Of a stretch of DNA of 64,000 nucleotides, positions 21,045 through 30,239 are shown piece by piece (positions within the stretch are counted from its first letter, which is position 1; each line of letters starts with the position of its first letter). The notes under the pieces were generated by a model. That model was not told the origin of the DNA. It saw nothing but the letters and a program-made list of their open reading frames with translations, and made no database searches. The stretch comes from Desulfovibrio sp. MES5 (lineage in GTDB: Bacteria > Desulfobacterota > Desulfovibrionia > Desulfovibrionales > Desulfovibrionaceae), in contig NZ_MJUZ01000007.1 of assembly GCF_002237645.1 (NCBI RefSeq), positions 1 to 64,000 of the forward strand, given 5' to 3'. The position numbers were made by a program, and so were the translations under genes.

Positions 21045-23953
21045 TGAGGAAAAAGACAAGCTAAGGAACCGCTGTTTCCTGTCCGAACAAGGGGGCCACC
21101 TCTAACATCCTTCATGAAGGTTTTGGAAGTAACGCCATTGGCAATAGCGACCACCAATGATGAAGCAAGGTTTTCATAATTTGCTTCGGTCATGTTCTGG
21201 CCCGCTATCGTGAGGTCTGCGGCAAGGCTAAGAACCATTCCCGCAGGGTCATACCGTTTGTATGAGTAATAACCATCACCAATCTTGATGCTGTAGGGCT
21301 GCCAGCCGGTAGCCTCCAGCGCCTTACGCTGCTTGGGGTCTTTTGGCGGGCTGCCCGTGATGGCCCCAGACATTGCCAAGCCGACCGCCCCGGCCCATAT
21401 GAGGGAACCAGTAGCCATCTTTGCGCGGGCCAGAGCAGCTTGTTCTCCCCCGGCTGCTATGGCTGCCCGGTAATCCCGGCTCAACTGCCCGATAGCTGGG
21501 GTGTGGGCTACGAAGTCCCGAAGGATGTTCGCAGGGGTCTTGATGAACGGAACCACAACCCGAATCATTGGGTGGTCATTGGCATAGCGCTGGAAGCCCC
21601 CGGCAAGGGTCTGTTCTCCTAAATCCTGCGTCCATGTGGCTTGCCTTGCGTATTCAAGGTAGGGCTTCAAGGCTTCGTCATTGCGGGCTGCCCCTCTGCC
21701 AGTGATGGCAAGGCGCATCTGCTCATTAACGTAGGACTCAATAGCCTGGGCGTCTTTCAAACCGCCCTCCATAGCCTCACGGCGCAGGGATGCACCCAAG
21801 GAGGCCCGGAAGTTGAGCTGTTTGAAAAACTCGTCAGTGCCCACCAGAATGCGGGAGGGAAGGCGAAGGTAAGGCCCCAGCACACCAGCCGAAGAGGCGA
21901 TAAGCTCTTGCATGGTGTTAAGCTGGGTTCCTCTGGGCTTTCCGTCCAGCATCATGGCTCTGATATTGTCGTAAGTGATCTGAGCACCGTTGCTTTCCAT
22001 CTTGCCAACACTGCCAGCACCTTCAAGAAGGCCATCTTCTGTTCTGAAGGCTTTCTTTGCAAGTTTCATGCTGTCTGTGAAGTAAGTATAGAGGCCGCTC
22101 AGGGTGTCTATTGCCTCTTGCCGTAATGCCTTGTCCTTGGTTATGACGCCTGACAGATAACGCTCTGTAGGCATGAGCAGGGCCTTCATAAAGTTTGAAC
22201 CAGCATTGGCAACCATTGTCATGGGTCCGGAAAGCATATTACTGATTCTGAACTCTTGGAAGATGCCAAGCTTTGTTCCTGTGGACATGGTGTTTACTGC
22301 CTGGGCAATGGCTCCTTTGTTATCAGCATTGATTACCGCGTCCCTTGCTATGCGGGCCATGTTGTCATGGTTCCAGCCTTCACGGGTAAGGAAACTGCGG
22401 ATTTGTTCTTCACTGAGGTTTGAGGGCGAAGCATGCCATTGAAAAGCCTTCTGCCCTTCGGCCTTGGCTTCGTTGGCTGCAAGCTCGTCACTGGCCTTGT
22501 AAACGCTGTCGATGTTCTTTTTCAGCGTGGCAAGGTCAAGCTTCTCCTGCATGGAAACGGAAGCAGGGTTCACATGAAGCTTGCGGGCTATCTTCAGGAA
22601 CTCCCCTGTAAAGAAGTCCATAGCTGTCTTCAGTTCCCCAAGGGTTTGGGCCGAAGCTTTAACGGCTTCAGCTTCTCCGCTGGTGATGGCCTTTTCTGCA
22701 AAGCTCTGTATGGTCTTGGTGTCCATGCCGTAGCGTTGCACAAGGTCGTCAGTGGTTGAGGAAAGCGAATCCAGAACTTCAACAGGGGCTTGCTTGGTGG
22801 TTCCTGATTCAACTGTTTCTTGAACATGCTTCAGGAAGTCGAAGCCGTGTTCACTGTGCAGGATGTCCCGGCCCGTCACCCGGCCTGTGGTGCTGCCACG
22901 GGCAAGGATATTCAAGGCATCATCAAGGTTGGCGGCTTTGCCGTCTCCTATGAGGTCTTTCAGGGTGCCGGGGTTTATCAAGCTGTCGGGCCTGAAGCTG
23001 TCCTTTGCGGCCTCTTTGGCCTCCTGAGCGGCTTCAGTATGGAGCAGGGATTTAGCGTCCTCTGAGACGCCTTTTACCCCGCTGGCTGCATCGGTGGCGG
23101 CCTCCCCGGTCTCTTCTCTGACCTGCCGGATGTGTTCCACGGTTTTGCTGTATATCTGGTCTTTGGCGGCTTTGGTGGTTGCCTTGCTGGCGCGGTAGAC
23201 GCCCACAACGGCAAGGGCTGATTCCAAGGCCATGCCTATGCCAAGGTCTTCAAAGCCGTGCTTTAGACGGCCTACAAGTTCGTTGTCGTCCTTATCCACA
23301 GCAAGGGCTTCAGTAATGACGTTTTGAAGGGCCGGGCTTTCCTGAATGGCATTGGAAAGCATCTCTTCATGCCCGTCAAAGCTGGTCACGGTGCTGTAGA
23401 AAGACTTTGCCGCCCCACGGGCCAGCGTTGCCGCCTTGGTGCTGCCCTGAAGCAGCTTTACCCCTTTGAGCAATGCGCCACCTGTGAGGAAGCCAGAGAG
23501 GAACGTGGAAAGCTGCTCTGCTGCCTTCCCGGCCCCGGTCTCTGTTGGGCCAAAGTTTTCCATATCTATGCCGTGTTCTGCTGCGGCTTCCACCACATTG
23601 AACTCTTCGCCGCCTTGGGCAAGGGTTCCGGCAAGGTCTATGGTCTCGTTGACCGAATTTATCGGGCCGTTGGCAATCCCTTTGCCCACGTCCAGAAGGT
23701 AATCAAGGAAGCCCTTGTTCTCCTCTGGCTGCTTGGCGGCGTTCTCTGGGGCGTCTGCGGCTGCTGGGGAGGGTTCCCCCTGCGGTGTCTGCTGCGGCTC
23801 AATGGCTGAAAGCTGACCCTCTGGGGTTTCTTCATTATGATGATTTATTTCAAGATCAATATTAGTGGGCAATGCTTCGGCCATGCCTTGAAGCATGCCG
23901 TTATCCCCTGAAACTTCCACATCCATGCTTTGGGGTATATTGTCGATTCTCAT
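21041..23953 (-). CDS. Phage internal virion (ejection) protein, C-terminally truncated by IS3
   Basis: A 970-residue frame; the last ~19 residues (after MKDV) are encoded by the IS3 end, so the true 3' end of the gene is missing. The N-terminus is acidic and Pro/Gln-rich, followed by FLDYLLDVGKGIANGPINS and Gly/Ala-rich hydrophobic stretches (FLSGFLTGGALLKG). Toward the end, VVPFIKTPANILRDFVAHTP, LIWAGAVGLAMSGAITGSPP and WQPYSIKIGDGYYSYKRYDP match a block I know from large podovirus ejection proteins such as T7 gp16-like proteins. Such proteins leave the capsid and form the DNA-translocating channel. GAGGTGAG lies seven bases before the ATG, three bases after the upstream gene. Confidence 0.68.
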   Translation of the reverse strand: MRIDNIPQSMDVEVSGDNGMLQGMAEALPTNIDLEINHHNEETPEGQLSAIEPQQTPQGEPSPAAADAPENAAKQPEENKGFLDYLLDVGKGIANGPINSVNETIDLAGTLAQGGEEFNVVEAAAEHGIDMENFGPTETGAGKAAEQLSTFLSGFLTGGALLKGVKLLQGSTKAATLARGAAKSFYSTVTSFDGHEEMLSNAIQESPALQNVITEALAVDKDDNELVGRLKHGFEDLGIGMALESALAVVGVYRASKATTKAAKDQIYSKTVEHIRQVREETGEAATDAASGVKGVSEDAKSLLHTEAAQEAKEAAKDSFRPDSLINPGTLKDLIGDGKAANLDDALNILARGSTTGRVTGRDILHSEHGFDFLKHVQETVESGTTKQAPVEVLDSLSSTTDDLVQRYGMDTKTIQSFAEKAITSGEAEAVKASAQTLGELKTAMDFFTGEFLKIARKLHVNPASVSMQEKLDLATLKKNIDSVYKASDELAANEAKAEGQKAFQWHASPSNLSEEQIRSFLTREGWNHDNMARIARDAVINADNKGAIAQAVNTMSTGTKLGIFQEFRISNMLSGPMTMVANAGSNFMKALLMPTERYLSGVITKDKALRQEAIDTLSGLYTYFTDSMKLAKKAFRTEDGLLEGAGSVGKMESNGAQITYDNIRAMMLDGKPRGTQLNTMQELIASSAGVLGPYLRLPSRILVGTDEFFKQLNFRASLGASLRREAMEGGLKDAQAIESYVNEQMRLAITGRGAARNDEALKPYLEYARQATWTQDLGEQTLAGGFQRYANDHPMIRVVVPFIKTPANILRDFVAHTPAIGQLSRDYRAAIAAGGEQAALARAKMATGSLIWAGAVGLAMSGAITGSPPKDPKQRKALEATGWQPYSIKIGDGYYSYKRYDPAGMVLSLAADLTIAGQNMTEANYENLASSLVVAIANGVTSKTFMKDVRGGPLVRTGNSGSLACLFPH

Positions 23954-23956
23954 GTT

Positions 23957-26200
23957 TTATCTCACCTCTATCTGACGGGTAAACTTGGCGGCTGCTCCCG
24001 GCTTTGCTGTAGCTGCCGGGGGTGGTGATGCCTTGATGCCCTTTTCTTTGAACCAGTTGTAGATATCCATCTGTGCCGCCCTAGCGTCTTTGATGCCACG
24101 GGCTTCAGGGTTTTCACCCCGCACAATGAAGTACATTTCCTGCCAAGTAAGCCCGCCTTCAACCCTGCTGTCTGCAAAGCGCAAGACATCTTGCAAAGTC
24201 TTCGCGCTGTTCAGTTGTTGGGCTGCTGTGGGGTCTTTGGCTATGCTGTCGCCAAACAGGGTATTGATGTGGTTGATTGTTCCATTGACCACTTCAACCT
24301 GTGCAGGTCTGGAACGTGAGGGAAAGAAAGAATTATCAGACCCTCCCGTTACTTCCATGTTCTTGAGGTTGGTAAGGTAGCTGCGTGTTTGCTTGTTGTC
24401 TGTTGCCTCGGCCTTTTCTGTGGCAAAGCGTTCCTTAGTGGCCTTGATTCGTTTATCAAGGAATTGCCCTTGGAACTCTTGGGTAAACCGCTGCATATCC
24501 AGAGCGGTCAAAGGGGCGTCCTTCTCCCGTGGGTCTGTCTTGGCTGCGGCCCTTTCCTTTTTCTTCTCTGCCACAAAGTCAGCAAAGGCCGTGTTCACAT
24601 CCGGCAAGTCCATCATGACTTGGGCAAGTATTCCGGCTGTGGGCTTCTTGCTGCTACCTGTGTTGTATGAGTGGTAAATGTCGGCGGCTTCTTCTGCTGA
24701 AACATCGCCAACCATTGAAATGTACGTCTTTGAGAGGTTGGCCTGAGCGGTCAAGATCGCTTGGCCTTCGGCGGTGCTGTTGCTGTCGGCTATGGCTAAC
24801 AGGCGTTGAACCTGGGTAGGGTCATAGCCTTCTTGTGCAAGGTACATTACCTGAGCCTTACCCGCTTTGCCTTGCTTAAGGTCAGATTCAAGGGTAAGGG
24901 CTGCCGTAGTAAGCTGTGGGTTGGCATACATGGACTTGAATTGCCCTTTCTGCCCGTCTTCGGCTGCCTTCTTGAAGTGGGGGTAATCCTCTGGGCTGCA
25001 AAGCTTGAGCCTGTCTACTACCTCGGCTCTAGACAAATCAGCCGAGCCTTTGGCCCCGTATTCGTAGCCCTTGGTTATGGCTGACCGGGCCGACTCCTCC
25101 CGTTGCCATTGCAAACGGGTGTGGGAGCGGGTTTCGGCCTTCCATGCCCTTTCGGTTTCCTGTTCCTCAAGCTGTTCAATGCCTTTGGCAATTCCCGGCT
25201 GTGACATGAGGCTGACCTTCTGGCCGTTCACGTCAACTGTGATTGCCTGAGCAAGCTGGCGAGCGGTTCTGGATGAGTGGTTGCCATGAAGCACCACTTT
25301 ACCAAGGAAGCCAACAACGCGGTCTTGTGAGTAGCCCAGGCGCTTCATTTCTTCGACCTCGCCCATGATGGCGCTTGCCGCTTCCTGAGCGTAGGCAACG
25401 CGATCAGAGGGAATCTTGGTATCCCTGCCGCCAAGCGGTGAAGTGAGGTCTTGCTTCATGGCTAGGATGTTCTGAATATTCTGTGCCTTCTGTTGTTCCA
25501 GAAGGTTTGCATTCTGGCTTTCCACGTCCTTGCTGTGGCGGGCTAGGATGCCATCAAGCATGCGGGCCGTAGGGTGGGCAAAGTGTTCAGCAAGCATGAA
25601 TTTGTCATCATACTTGTCTAACCCCTGCTGCTGCATGTACAGCTTTCTCTGTTCCTCGCTCCAAGCCATGACCTTTGCTGGGTCTCGCTCGTTTCGTATG
25701 TCACTTGTGCTATAGGCGTCCTCAAGTGAGGCCGCAAACTGAATGGCATTTCCCTTAAGAATTTCGCCTTCAATGGCTTTCTTCACATGAGGCGAAAGGT
25801 TTAGAACATTGGGGTCAGCAAGCGCGGCCTGCCGGAATGCCTCAATGTTCTTTGTCATTCCTGGGTGTTCGGCCTTGAAAAGCTCTGCTGAAGCCTTGTC
25901 TTCAAGAATACGCCTGTCTATGTGGGCCTCATATGCCCTATCTAAAGCTTTGTCCCAAGGGCGCAAAGCATCTACAAGACGCCCTATGTCAGAGCCAACA
26001 AGCGGGTCTCTCCCGATGGTGTTTGGTTGTGCTGGCACATAGGTACTTAGGCTGCTGCCACCCTGCATGGCTGGTCGGAAGTTGGTAATGGCTTCAAGCT
26101 TTTCTCTGATTGTCCTTGGCTCTTTGTTCCTGTTGTCCATGTTGTTTAAGGCCTCTCTCATGCGGTGGTTAAAGGTTGATATTGCATGCCCTCGCCCCAT
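23957..26200 (-). CDS. Phage internal virion protein (T7 gp15-like position)
   Basis: A 747-residue, mostly helical, charged protein without recognisable catalytic motif. Parts such as ILEDKASAELFKAEHPGMTK and MAWSEEQRKLYMQQQGLDKY, long helical arrays, and a C-terminal basic, Ala/Pro-rich tail suit a structural virion component. It directly precedes the gp16-like gene (3-bp gap), as gp15 precedes gp16 in T7-like phages, and its length matches that class. The call rests on size, character and order rather than on a clear motif. The start is uncertain: the ATG at 26200 has only a weak ribosome site, and internal ATGs at MREALNN and MDNRNKEP are possible. Confidence 0.5.
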   Translation of the reverse strand: MGRGHAISTFNHRMREALNNMDNRNKEPRTIREKLEAITNFRPAMQGGSSLSTYVPAQPNTIGRDPLVGSDIGRLVDALRPWDKALDRAYEAHIDRRILEDKASAELFKAEHPGMTKNIEAFRQAALADPNVLNLSPHVKKAIEGEILKGNAIQFAASLEDAYSTSDIRNERDPAKVMAWSEEQRKLYMQQQGLDKYDDKFMLAEHFAHPTARMLDGILARHSKDVESQNANLLEQQKAQNIQNILAMKQDLTSPLGGRDTKIPSDRVAYAQEAASAIMGEVEEMKRLGYSQDRVVGFLGKVVLHGNHSSRTARQLAQAITVDVNGQKVSLMSQPGIAKGIEQLEEQETERAWKAETRSHTRLQWQREESARSAITKGYEYGAKGSADLSRAEVVDRLKLCSPEDYPHFKKAAEDGQKGQFKSMYANPQLTTAALTLESDLKQGKAGKAQVMYLAQEGYDPTQVQRLLAIADSNSTAEGQAILTAQANLSKTYISMVGDVSAEEAADIYHSYNTGSSKKPTAGILAQVMMDLPDVNTAFADFVAEKKKERAAAKTDPREKDAPLTALDMQRFTQEFQGQFLDKRIKATKERFATEKAEATDNKQTRSYLTNLKNMEVTGGSDNSFFPSRSRPAQVEVVNGTINHINTLFGDSIAKDPTAAQQLNSAKTLQDVLRFADSRVEGGLTWQEMYFIVRGENPEARGIKDARAAQMDIYNWFKEKGIKASPPPAATAKPGAAAKFTRQIEVR

Positions 26201-27525
26201 GATGAAGAAAGCCCCGCTTGTGTGGTCTTCATAACCAGCACAAACGGGGCAGCATGAGGGAGGGAGGTTTGGAAAGTATAGGATTGGTGAACTATAAGTT
26301 TTTATTGATTATGGATTATGGATAATGATTTCTTTAGATAACCTAAAGTTAATAATTCATCATGATAAAACATAAAGAAAGAAAACTAAGGATTATGTTT
26401 AATCAAGAAAACCTTAGAATAAACTTTATATGTTTAGATTAAGGAAGAAAACTTTAGGGGAGTCTTTAAGTTTTATCTTAGGGGAGTTTTTAGAGTAATC
26501 TTAAGATGCCCCCCTACCCCCCAAGGGAAACCCTAAAAAGCCCCCTTGCCTCCTCCCGGTTGCATTTGCTTTTACAAAACATGTCTTTCTTCAATGGTGC
26601 AACCTAATTCCAACATATTGATTTGATTATTTTTTCACGATATTTGAATTTTCTTTTCAATCTTCATAACTATCTGAATTTATTTATCTTCCATTAGACA
26701 AGAATCTACTGTGAGTTACCCAGATAGGAGGGTCTTACCCCGTAGGGGAAAAGCCGAAGGTTTGCGCTTGATGGTCTAAAGAATGGTGATTGGTTGGCTA
26801 TGGGTAAGCCTGTGGGATGGGCAGGGAAAGACCACCTCTTTCTCCGATAGGTGCAACCTAATTCCAATAGACTTAATTTGCAGAAGAAAACCGCTTGGAA
26901 AGCTAGTGGCGGCTTTGGGTGCTCTCTCTATGGTGGAACCTAATTCCAATAGACTGAATTTGCAGGAGAAAACCGCTTGGAGAACTTGCGGCGGCTTTGG
27001 GTGCTCTTCCGATAGGTGGAAGGTAATTCGGAGCGGCTTCTTCCGATTGATGGCAGGTAGTTGCTAAGAGGCTGAAATTGTTGAAAGGTCGTGTAGCCCG
27101 ACCTTTGCCACCCCGGCCTGAATTTGGCTGGCCAAAATAGACTAAGGCTGGCAATGGGTCGGGGCTGGGGATTTCGTGCGGGATTTGGGGTAAATCGGGG
27201 TATGGGCTGGGGAAGACTGAAAGGGGTACACGGCTGGTGTGTATCCCGATAACTGGCGAGAGCTGGGGAGGATTGCCCTAAGTAATCCTTAGGGCGCGTG
27301 GGCGTTGCTTGCGGAAAGGGTCTGCATAGTGTGCCGACCCTTGGAGAGTTTGGGGCTAGTGGTACGGTAGTGTCGTATCCCTTCAGAGTGTGAAGTTCGT
27401 GTTTAGTGGTGCTCATCATCCTGTCGTTCTTTTTTAGCGTGATATAGACCAAAACAGAACACAACAATAATTAAAACTGTCACTAAAATATAAACATCCA
27501 TTTCCCTACCTCTTATGGTCATGCT
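26201..27525. other. 1.3-kb non-coding region of the prophage remnant
   Basis: 26280–26500 is strikingly AT-rich, with repeated CTTAGGGGAG/CTTTAGGGGAG and GGATTATGGAT words, then a C-run (26510–26530). 26844–27010 holds an 82-bp tandem repeat. 27060–27440 returns to higher GC without a convincing gene; a 175-codon minus-strand frame there has no ribosome site, atypical Pro/Ser/Arg-rich composition and runs into the repeat. In phages such a region could hold promoters, an origin or packaging signals; none can be proven from sequence. Confidence 0.5.
26844..27010. repeat. Tandem direct repeat, 82-bp period, two copies
   Basis: Two units share AACCTAATTCCAATAGACT, AATTTGCAG, GAGAAAACCGCTTGGA-type and GGCGGCTTTGGGTGCTCT segments with a few substitutions. 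The period is 82 bp, measured from AACC at 26855 to AACC at 26937. A degenerate third start (GATAGGTGGAAGGTAATTC) follows at 27011, and an isolated half-copy (GCAACCTAATTCCAACA) lies at 26599–26615. Lengths fit no codon multiple, which supports a non-coding role. Confidence 0.8.
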
Positions 27526-27840
27526 CTAGTAAATGAGGCTATTAACTATCTGCTCTGTGTAGCTCAGTCGTTCTTTCATGTTGTTGTTTAACTGTTCATC
27601 AACAGCATCTTGAATCCGCTGGGCTTCCTCTTGTTTCCTCTTTGCTTCGGCAGCCCGCTTGCTGGAGGGCATTTCAGCTTCCTTTTTCTTCTTTTGACTG
27701 TCTAAGAATCGTTGCTTATAAGCCGCTTCAATTTCCCTGAATCTTTCAATATATGGTCTTTTATCTTCATCCCAGCTAACGCAATAGGCTACTGAAGTAT
27801 AAACAAGAAGCAGGGCTAAAACAAGGCATAGGGTTTTCAT
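27526..27840 (-). CDS. Small exported charged protein
   Basis: 104 residues. The first ~20 (MKTLCLVLALLLVYTSVAYC) are a signal peptide, possibly with Cys20 near the cleavage site. The remainder is a highly charged helix with KKKKEAEM and RAAEAKRKQEEAQRIQ, predicted coiled coil. It starts two bases after the integrase stop, so it is co-transcribed with the integrase. No family is recognised. Periplasmic helical proteins made from a prophage may alter the host envelope or block superinfection, but this is only a possibility. Confidence 0.65.
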   Translation of the reverse strand: MKTLCLVLALLLVYTSVAYCVSWDEDKRPYIERFREIEAAYKQRFLDSQKKKKEAEMPSSKRAAEAKRKQEEAQRIQDAVDEQLNNNMKERLSYTEQIVNSLIY

Positions 27841-27842
27841 TG

Positions 27843-29975
27843 TTACTGCCCCCTCTGCTTCATGCTTGCTTCAATCCCATCAGTCACATTCCAAAACTGC
27901 ATTTTGCCTATGGCTTCAAAAAGTACCTTCTGGTTAAATCTCATGCCGTCTTCATCCAAGGCGTAACCACTGGAAACGCTGTTGTCTGCGTGACCTTGAA
28001 TTTCGTCTAAGTGTTCTTGGCTTACACCAGAGTTCATACCCATGTTCTTAAAGAGATGCCTGAAGCTGTGGAAGGATTTTGGCTTGGCTGCTCCCGCTCT
28101 CCCCTCTTCTCCACTGCTCTGGCGAATGCCTATTTCTTCCGAATATTTCTTCCACCAGTCTGTAAACTTGTCGCTCATTTTGTTTTGAGCGTTGGGAATG
28201 AATGTCGGGAATAGCTGCCCTTGTTCCCCATGTTGGCTTTTGAGTTTCTGAACGTGAGACAAAAAGCCAAGCTCAAGAAGCCGAGGGTGAACGGGGATTA
28301 GTCTCTGGGCTGTAGCCGTCTTGATCGTCCGTGTTCCGTCCTCATTGGCATAAATAGATAAGCAGGAAATGCCCTGACGTTGTAAAACGTCCCCAACCTG
28401 AAGGTGGGAAAGCTCTTCAATTCTTGCCCCGGTGTACATGCCAAGGAGCAAAAGCCAACGGTAATCAGTCCGTACAGCTTCGGCTGTCCATGCGGGGTAT
28501 CTCTTGCCCCTGCGGTTTGTCGCTTGCTGTGCCTTTGGCAAAGTTCCCAGCGTTGAGCCTTGGCTAAACAAGCTAGACTTTTTGAAGATGGTTTCAATAT
28601 CCTGCTGGGAATAGGGATTCTTTACTGGAACCCTTGTCTTTGCTTTCTGCTCAAATACTGTAATCCCAGATGCAGGGTTAAAATCTATATAGCCATTTCT
28701 GATAGCTGTTGTAAACACAGTGCTAAGTACAGCAAGGCGACCTTCATTAATTGTTTTAGGCGCAAGAACATTAAACTTTATGCCCTTTGCCCTTTGTTCT
28801 TCTACCCATCTAAGCACTTCTGGAAAGGTTTTCTTGTCCATGCTGCGCGGCAGGTTGGTGGGAAGATTAACAAGGGCATCTTTGTATTGCCGAATATGGG
28901 TCTTCGTGATTGACTTGATGGGCAAATCCCCCACAAGCTCAATGAAGCGCCGCATGGCGGGCTGAAAACTTCTAAGGGTGCCGGGGGAAGGCTTGCGCTC
29001 CTCAAGATACCGCTTCCAGACCTCCGACAATGGCGGGTTATCGATGGAAGGAATCAAGTTCGGGTCTGTGCCCGCTCCTGAGGCGTTTTGCTGTAAATGA
29101 GCCGCTTTTTTAGGCCGGGCCATATCAGAAGCCATCTGGCTCGCGTTTGGCTTCTCTGGGGTCTCAATCCATGCCCCCCTTGAACGCTGCAAGATAACTT
29201 TCTGAACCGTAGCTTCCTGAAGCAGCATATCAAGGCAGAATTTGCGATAGACTTCAGAAGTCAGCCGGTCTTCTTCGGTTTTGGGGGCAGCTATGCCATG
29301 CTCTGCAAGATAGCTATCTGCCACTGGTTCAATTATGTGGGTGTCGCCCTCAGTAATGAGAGATTCTGAAGCGGCTACAAAAAGTTCTGCGTTTCGCTCT
29401 AGCTGTTGCGCTTCTTCCTCAGTGATGCCTGAAAGCCGTCTAAAGGGCTTGGGTGTGTACGAAAGCCCCTTGGCTGCGTTGAGTTCAACCAAAAGCGCCT
29501 GTTGCTCGTCCCAAGCGGCCTTGGCTTCCTTAACGTCTTTGCGCAAGGGTGCCCTTCGTTTGGCTTCATCTTTGCGTAAAGCTTCATGCGGGTACAAAAG
29601 GGCAAGGCGGTCAAGTTCAAGGGCTGAAACCTGCTCAAATGGGGTCAGGGCTGGGGCTTGTACCTGCGCTAGATCTGGAATGCCTGGGGAGGTCTGAAGC
29701 GGTTGAGGCTTGGCCTTAAGCTTTCGCCTGTGTTCGCTAAATTCCTGCTCAAGCTGCTGGGCTTTGAGAAGAATTTTTGACTGAGCTTCTTTATAGTTCT
29801 CAGTCTGAAGGCTGAACTTCAATTCAGTCTTTGGCGCGTAGACTTCTAGCAAGTCTGTAGGGACTCGCATCCTGAAGTAAAAGGAGCGGCTTTTGGGTAT
29901 CCGGCAGGGTTTTGGCGGGGTAAAAGACAAGGCCCTCATGCCTCCGTGTGTACAACCTTTGTGTACAACATTCAA
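27843..29975 (-). CDS. int: Phage tyrosine integrase
   Basis: A long (710-residue) tyrosine recombinase. The N-terminus (SRSFYFRMRVPTDLLEVYAP) resembles the DUF6538 arm-binding module, followed by a long helical insertion. The catalytic domain shows TGARIEELSHLQ with the first Arg near residue 520, His636-x2-Arg639 in HSFRH, His662 in GHAD and the nucleophile Tyr671 in SSGYAL. It inserts and excises the prophage. Its gene ends, on the upstream side, about 55 bp from the 3' end of tRNA-Met, the likely attachment site. The start may be TTG at 29975 or the ATG twelve codons later (MRALSF); ribosome sites do not decide. Confidence 0.9.
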   Translation of the reverse strand: MNVVHKGCTHGGMRALSFTPPKPCRIPKSRSFYFRMRVPTDLLEVYAPKTELKFSLQTENYKEAQSKILLKAQQLEQEFSEHRRKLKAKPQPLQTSPGIPDLAQVQAPALTPFEQVSALELDRLALLYPHEALRKDEAKRRAPLRKDVKEAKAAWDEQQALLVELNAAKGLSYTPKPFRRLSGITEEEAQQLERNAELFVAASESLITEGDTHIIEPVADSYLAEHGIAAPKTEEDRLTSEVYRKFCLDMLLQEATVQKVILQRSRGAWIETPEKPNASQMASDMARPKKAAHLQQNASGAGTDPNLIPSIDNPPLSEVWKRYLEERKPSPGTLRSFQPAMRRFIELVGDLPIKSITKTHIRQYKDALVNLPTNLPRSMDKKTFPEVLRWVEEQRAKGIKFNVLAPKTINEGRLAVLSTVFTTAIRNGYIDFNPASGITVFEQKAKTRVPVKNPYSQQDIETIFKKSSLFSQGSTLGTLPKAQQATNRRGKRYPAWTAEAVRTDYRWLLLLGMYTGARIEELSHLQVGDVLQRQGISCLSIYANEDGTRTIKTATAQRLIPVHPRLLELGFLSHVQKLKSQHGEQGQLFPTFIPNAQNKMSDKFTDWWKKYSEEIGIRQSSGEEGRAGAAKPKSFHSFRHLFKNMGMNSGVSQEHLDEIQGHADNSVSSGYALDEDGMRFNQKVLFEAIGKMQFWNVTDGIEASMKQRGQ

Positions 29976-29996
29976 GCATAAGGGCCTTATATCTCT

Positions 29997-30020
29997 AGCA
30001 CTTAAATGATTTCAAGTGCT
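29997..30020. repeat. Inverted repeat between integrase and tRNA
   Basis: AGCACTT (29997–30003) and AAGTGCT (30014–30020) face each other across 10 bases. The position, between attachment site and integrase gene, would suit an integrase or excisionase arm site; this is inference. Confidence 0.35.
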
Positions 30021-30030
30021 TGTATTTCAA

Positions 30031-30060
30031 TGGTAGCAAGGGAGGGATTTGAACCCCCGA
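30031..30060. other. Probable prophage attachment site in the 3' end of tRNA-Met
   Basis: The T-arm and acceptor 3' strand of the tRNA gene lie next to the integrase gene, the usual site for tyrosine integrases. The core length cannot be set because the partner copy at the other prophage end is missing from the window. Confidence 0.5.
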
Positions 30061-30107
30061 CACTGCGGGTATGAACCGCATGCTCTAACCAACTGAGCTA
30101 CCTTGCC
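30031..30107 (-). tRNA. tRNA-Met (anticodon CAT)
   Basis: The minus strand folds as a full cloverleaf of 77 nt with encoded CCA: acceptor GGCAAGG pairing with CCTTGC-type 3' strand, D-arm AGCTCAGTTGGTTAGAGC, anticodon arm GCGGTTCATACCCGC with anticodon CAT, and T-arm with GGTTCAAATC. The acceptor and D-arm resemble elongator tRNA-Met more than the initiator. An Ile2-type (lysidine) reading cannot be formally excluded. Confidence 0.95.
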
Positions 30108-30239
30108 GTGTACTGCCCTCAGGCAGCGCGACGATCTAAATATAAGATTTGCCCAACCTTGGCAAGTAAAATTTTTCCAACACCCTGCACCCTATCAATT
30201 TTCGTATTCTGGCGTCCGGCAGGCGGGCTGTCGTACCGC

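Larger units (their letters stand above)
19849..21107 (+). mobile_element. IS3-family insertion sequence, complete
   Basis: A 1,259-bp element with matching ends. The left end reads TGTCAGAGGTGCTCCCC and later TCGGACAGG; the right end, read on the minus strand, is TGTTAGAGGTGGCCCCC and TTCGGACAGG. Between them are overlapping orfA and orfB in the usual IS3 order. The three or four bases flanking the two ends do not match (GAC on the left, TCC on the right), so no target duplication is visible. The right end lies within the large phage gene. Confidence 0.88.
21108..30060 (-). mobile_element. Prophage remnant integrated at tRNA-Met
   Basis: From the integrase next to tRNA-Met leftward, this stretch holds a small exported protein, a 1.3-kb non-coding region and two large ejection-type virion proteins, all on the minus strand. 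Terminase, portal, capsid, tail, replication and lysis genes are absent, and the left part is cut off by the IS3 element. No second copy of the tRNA 3' end was found by eye in the window. It is therefore a decayed or partly deleted podovirus-like prophage. Confidence 0.65.

Noticed and set aside
26940-27467. 175-codon minus-strand frame in the prophage non-coding region
   Set aside because: No ribosome site, composition dominated by Pro, Ser, Arg and Thr, and it runs into the 82-bp tandem repeat, whose period is not a multiple of three.
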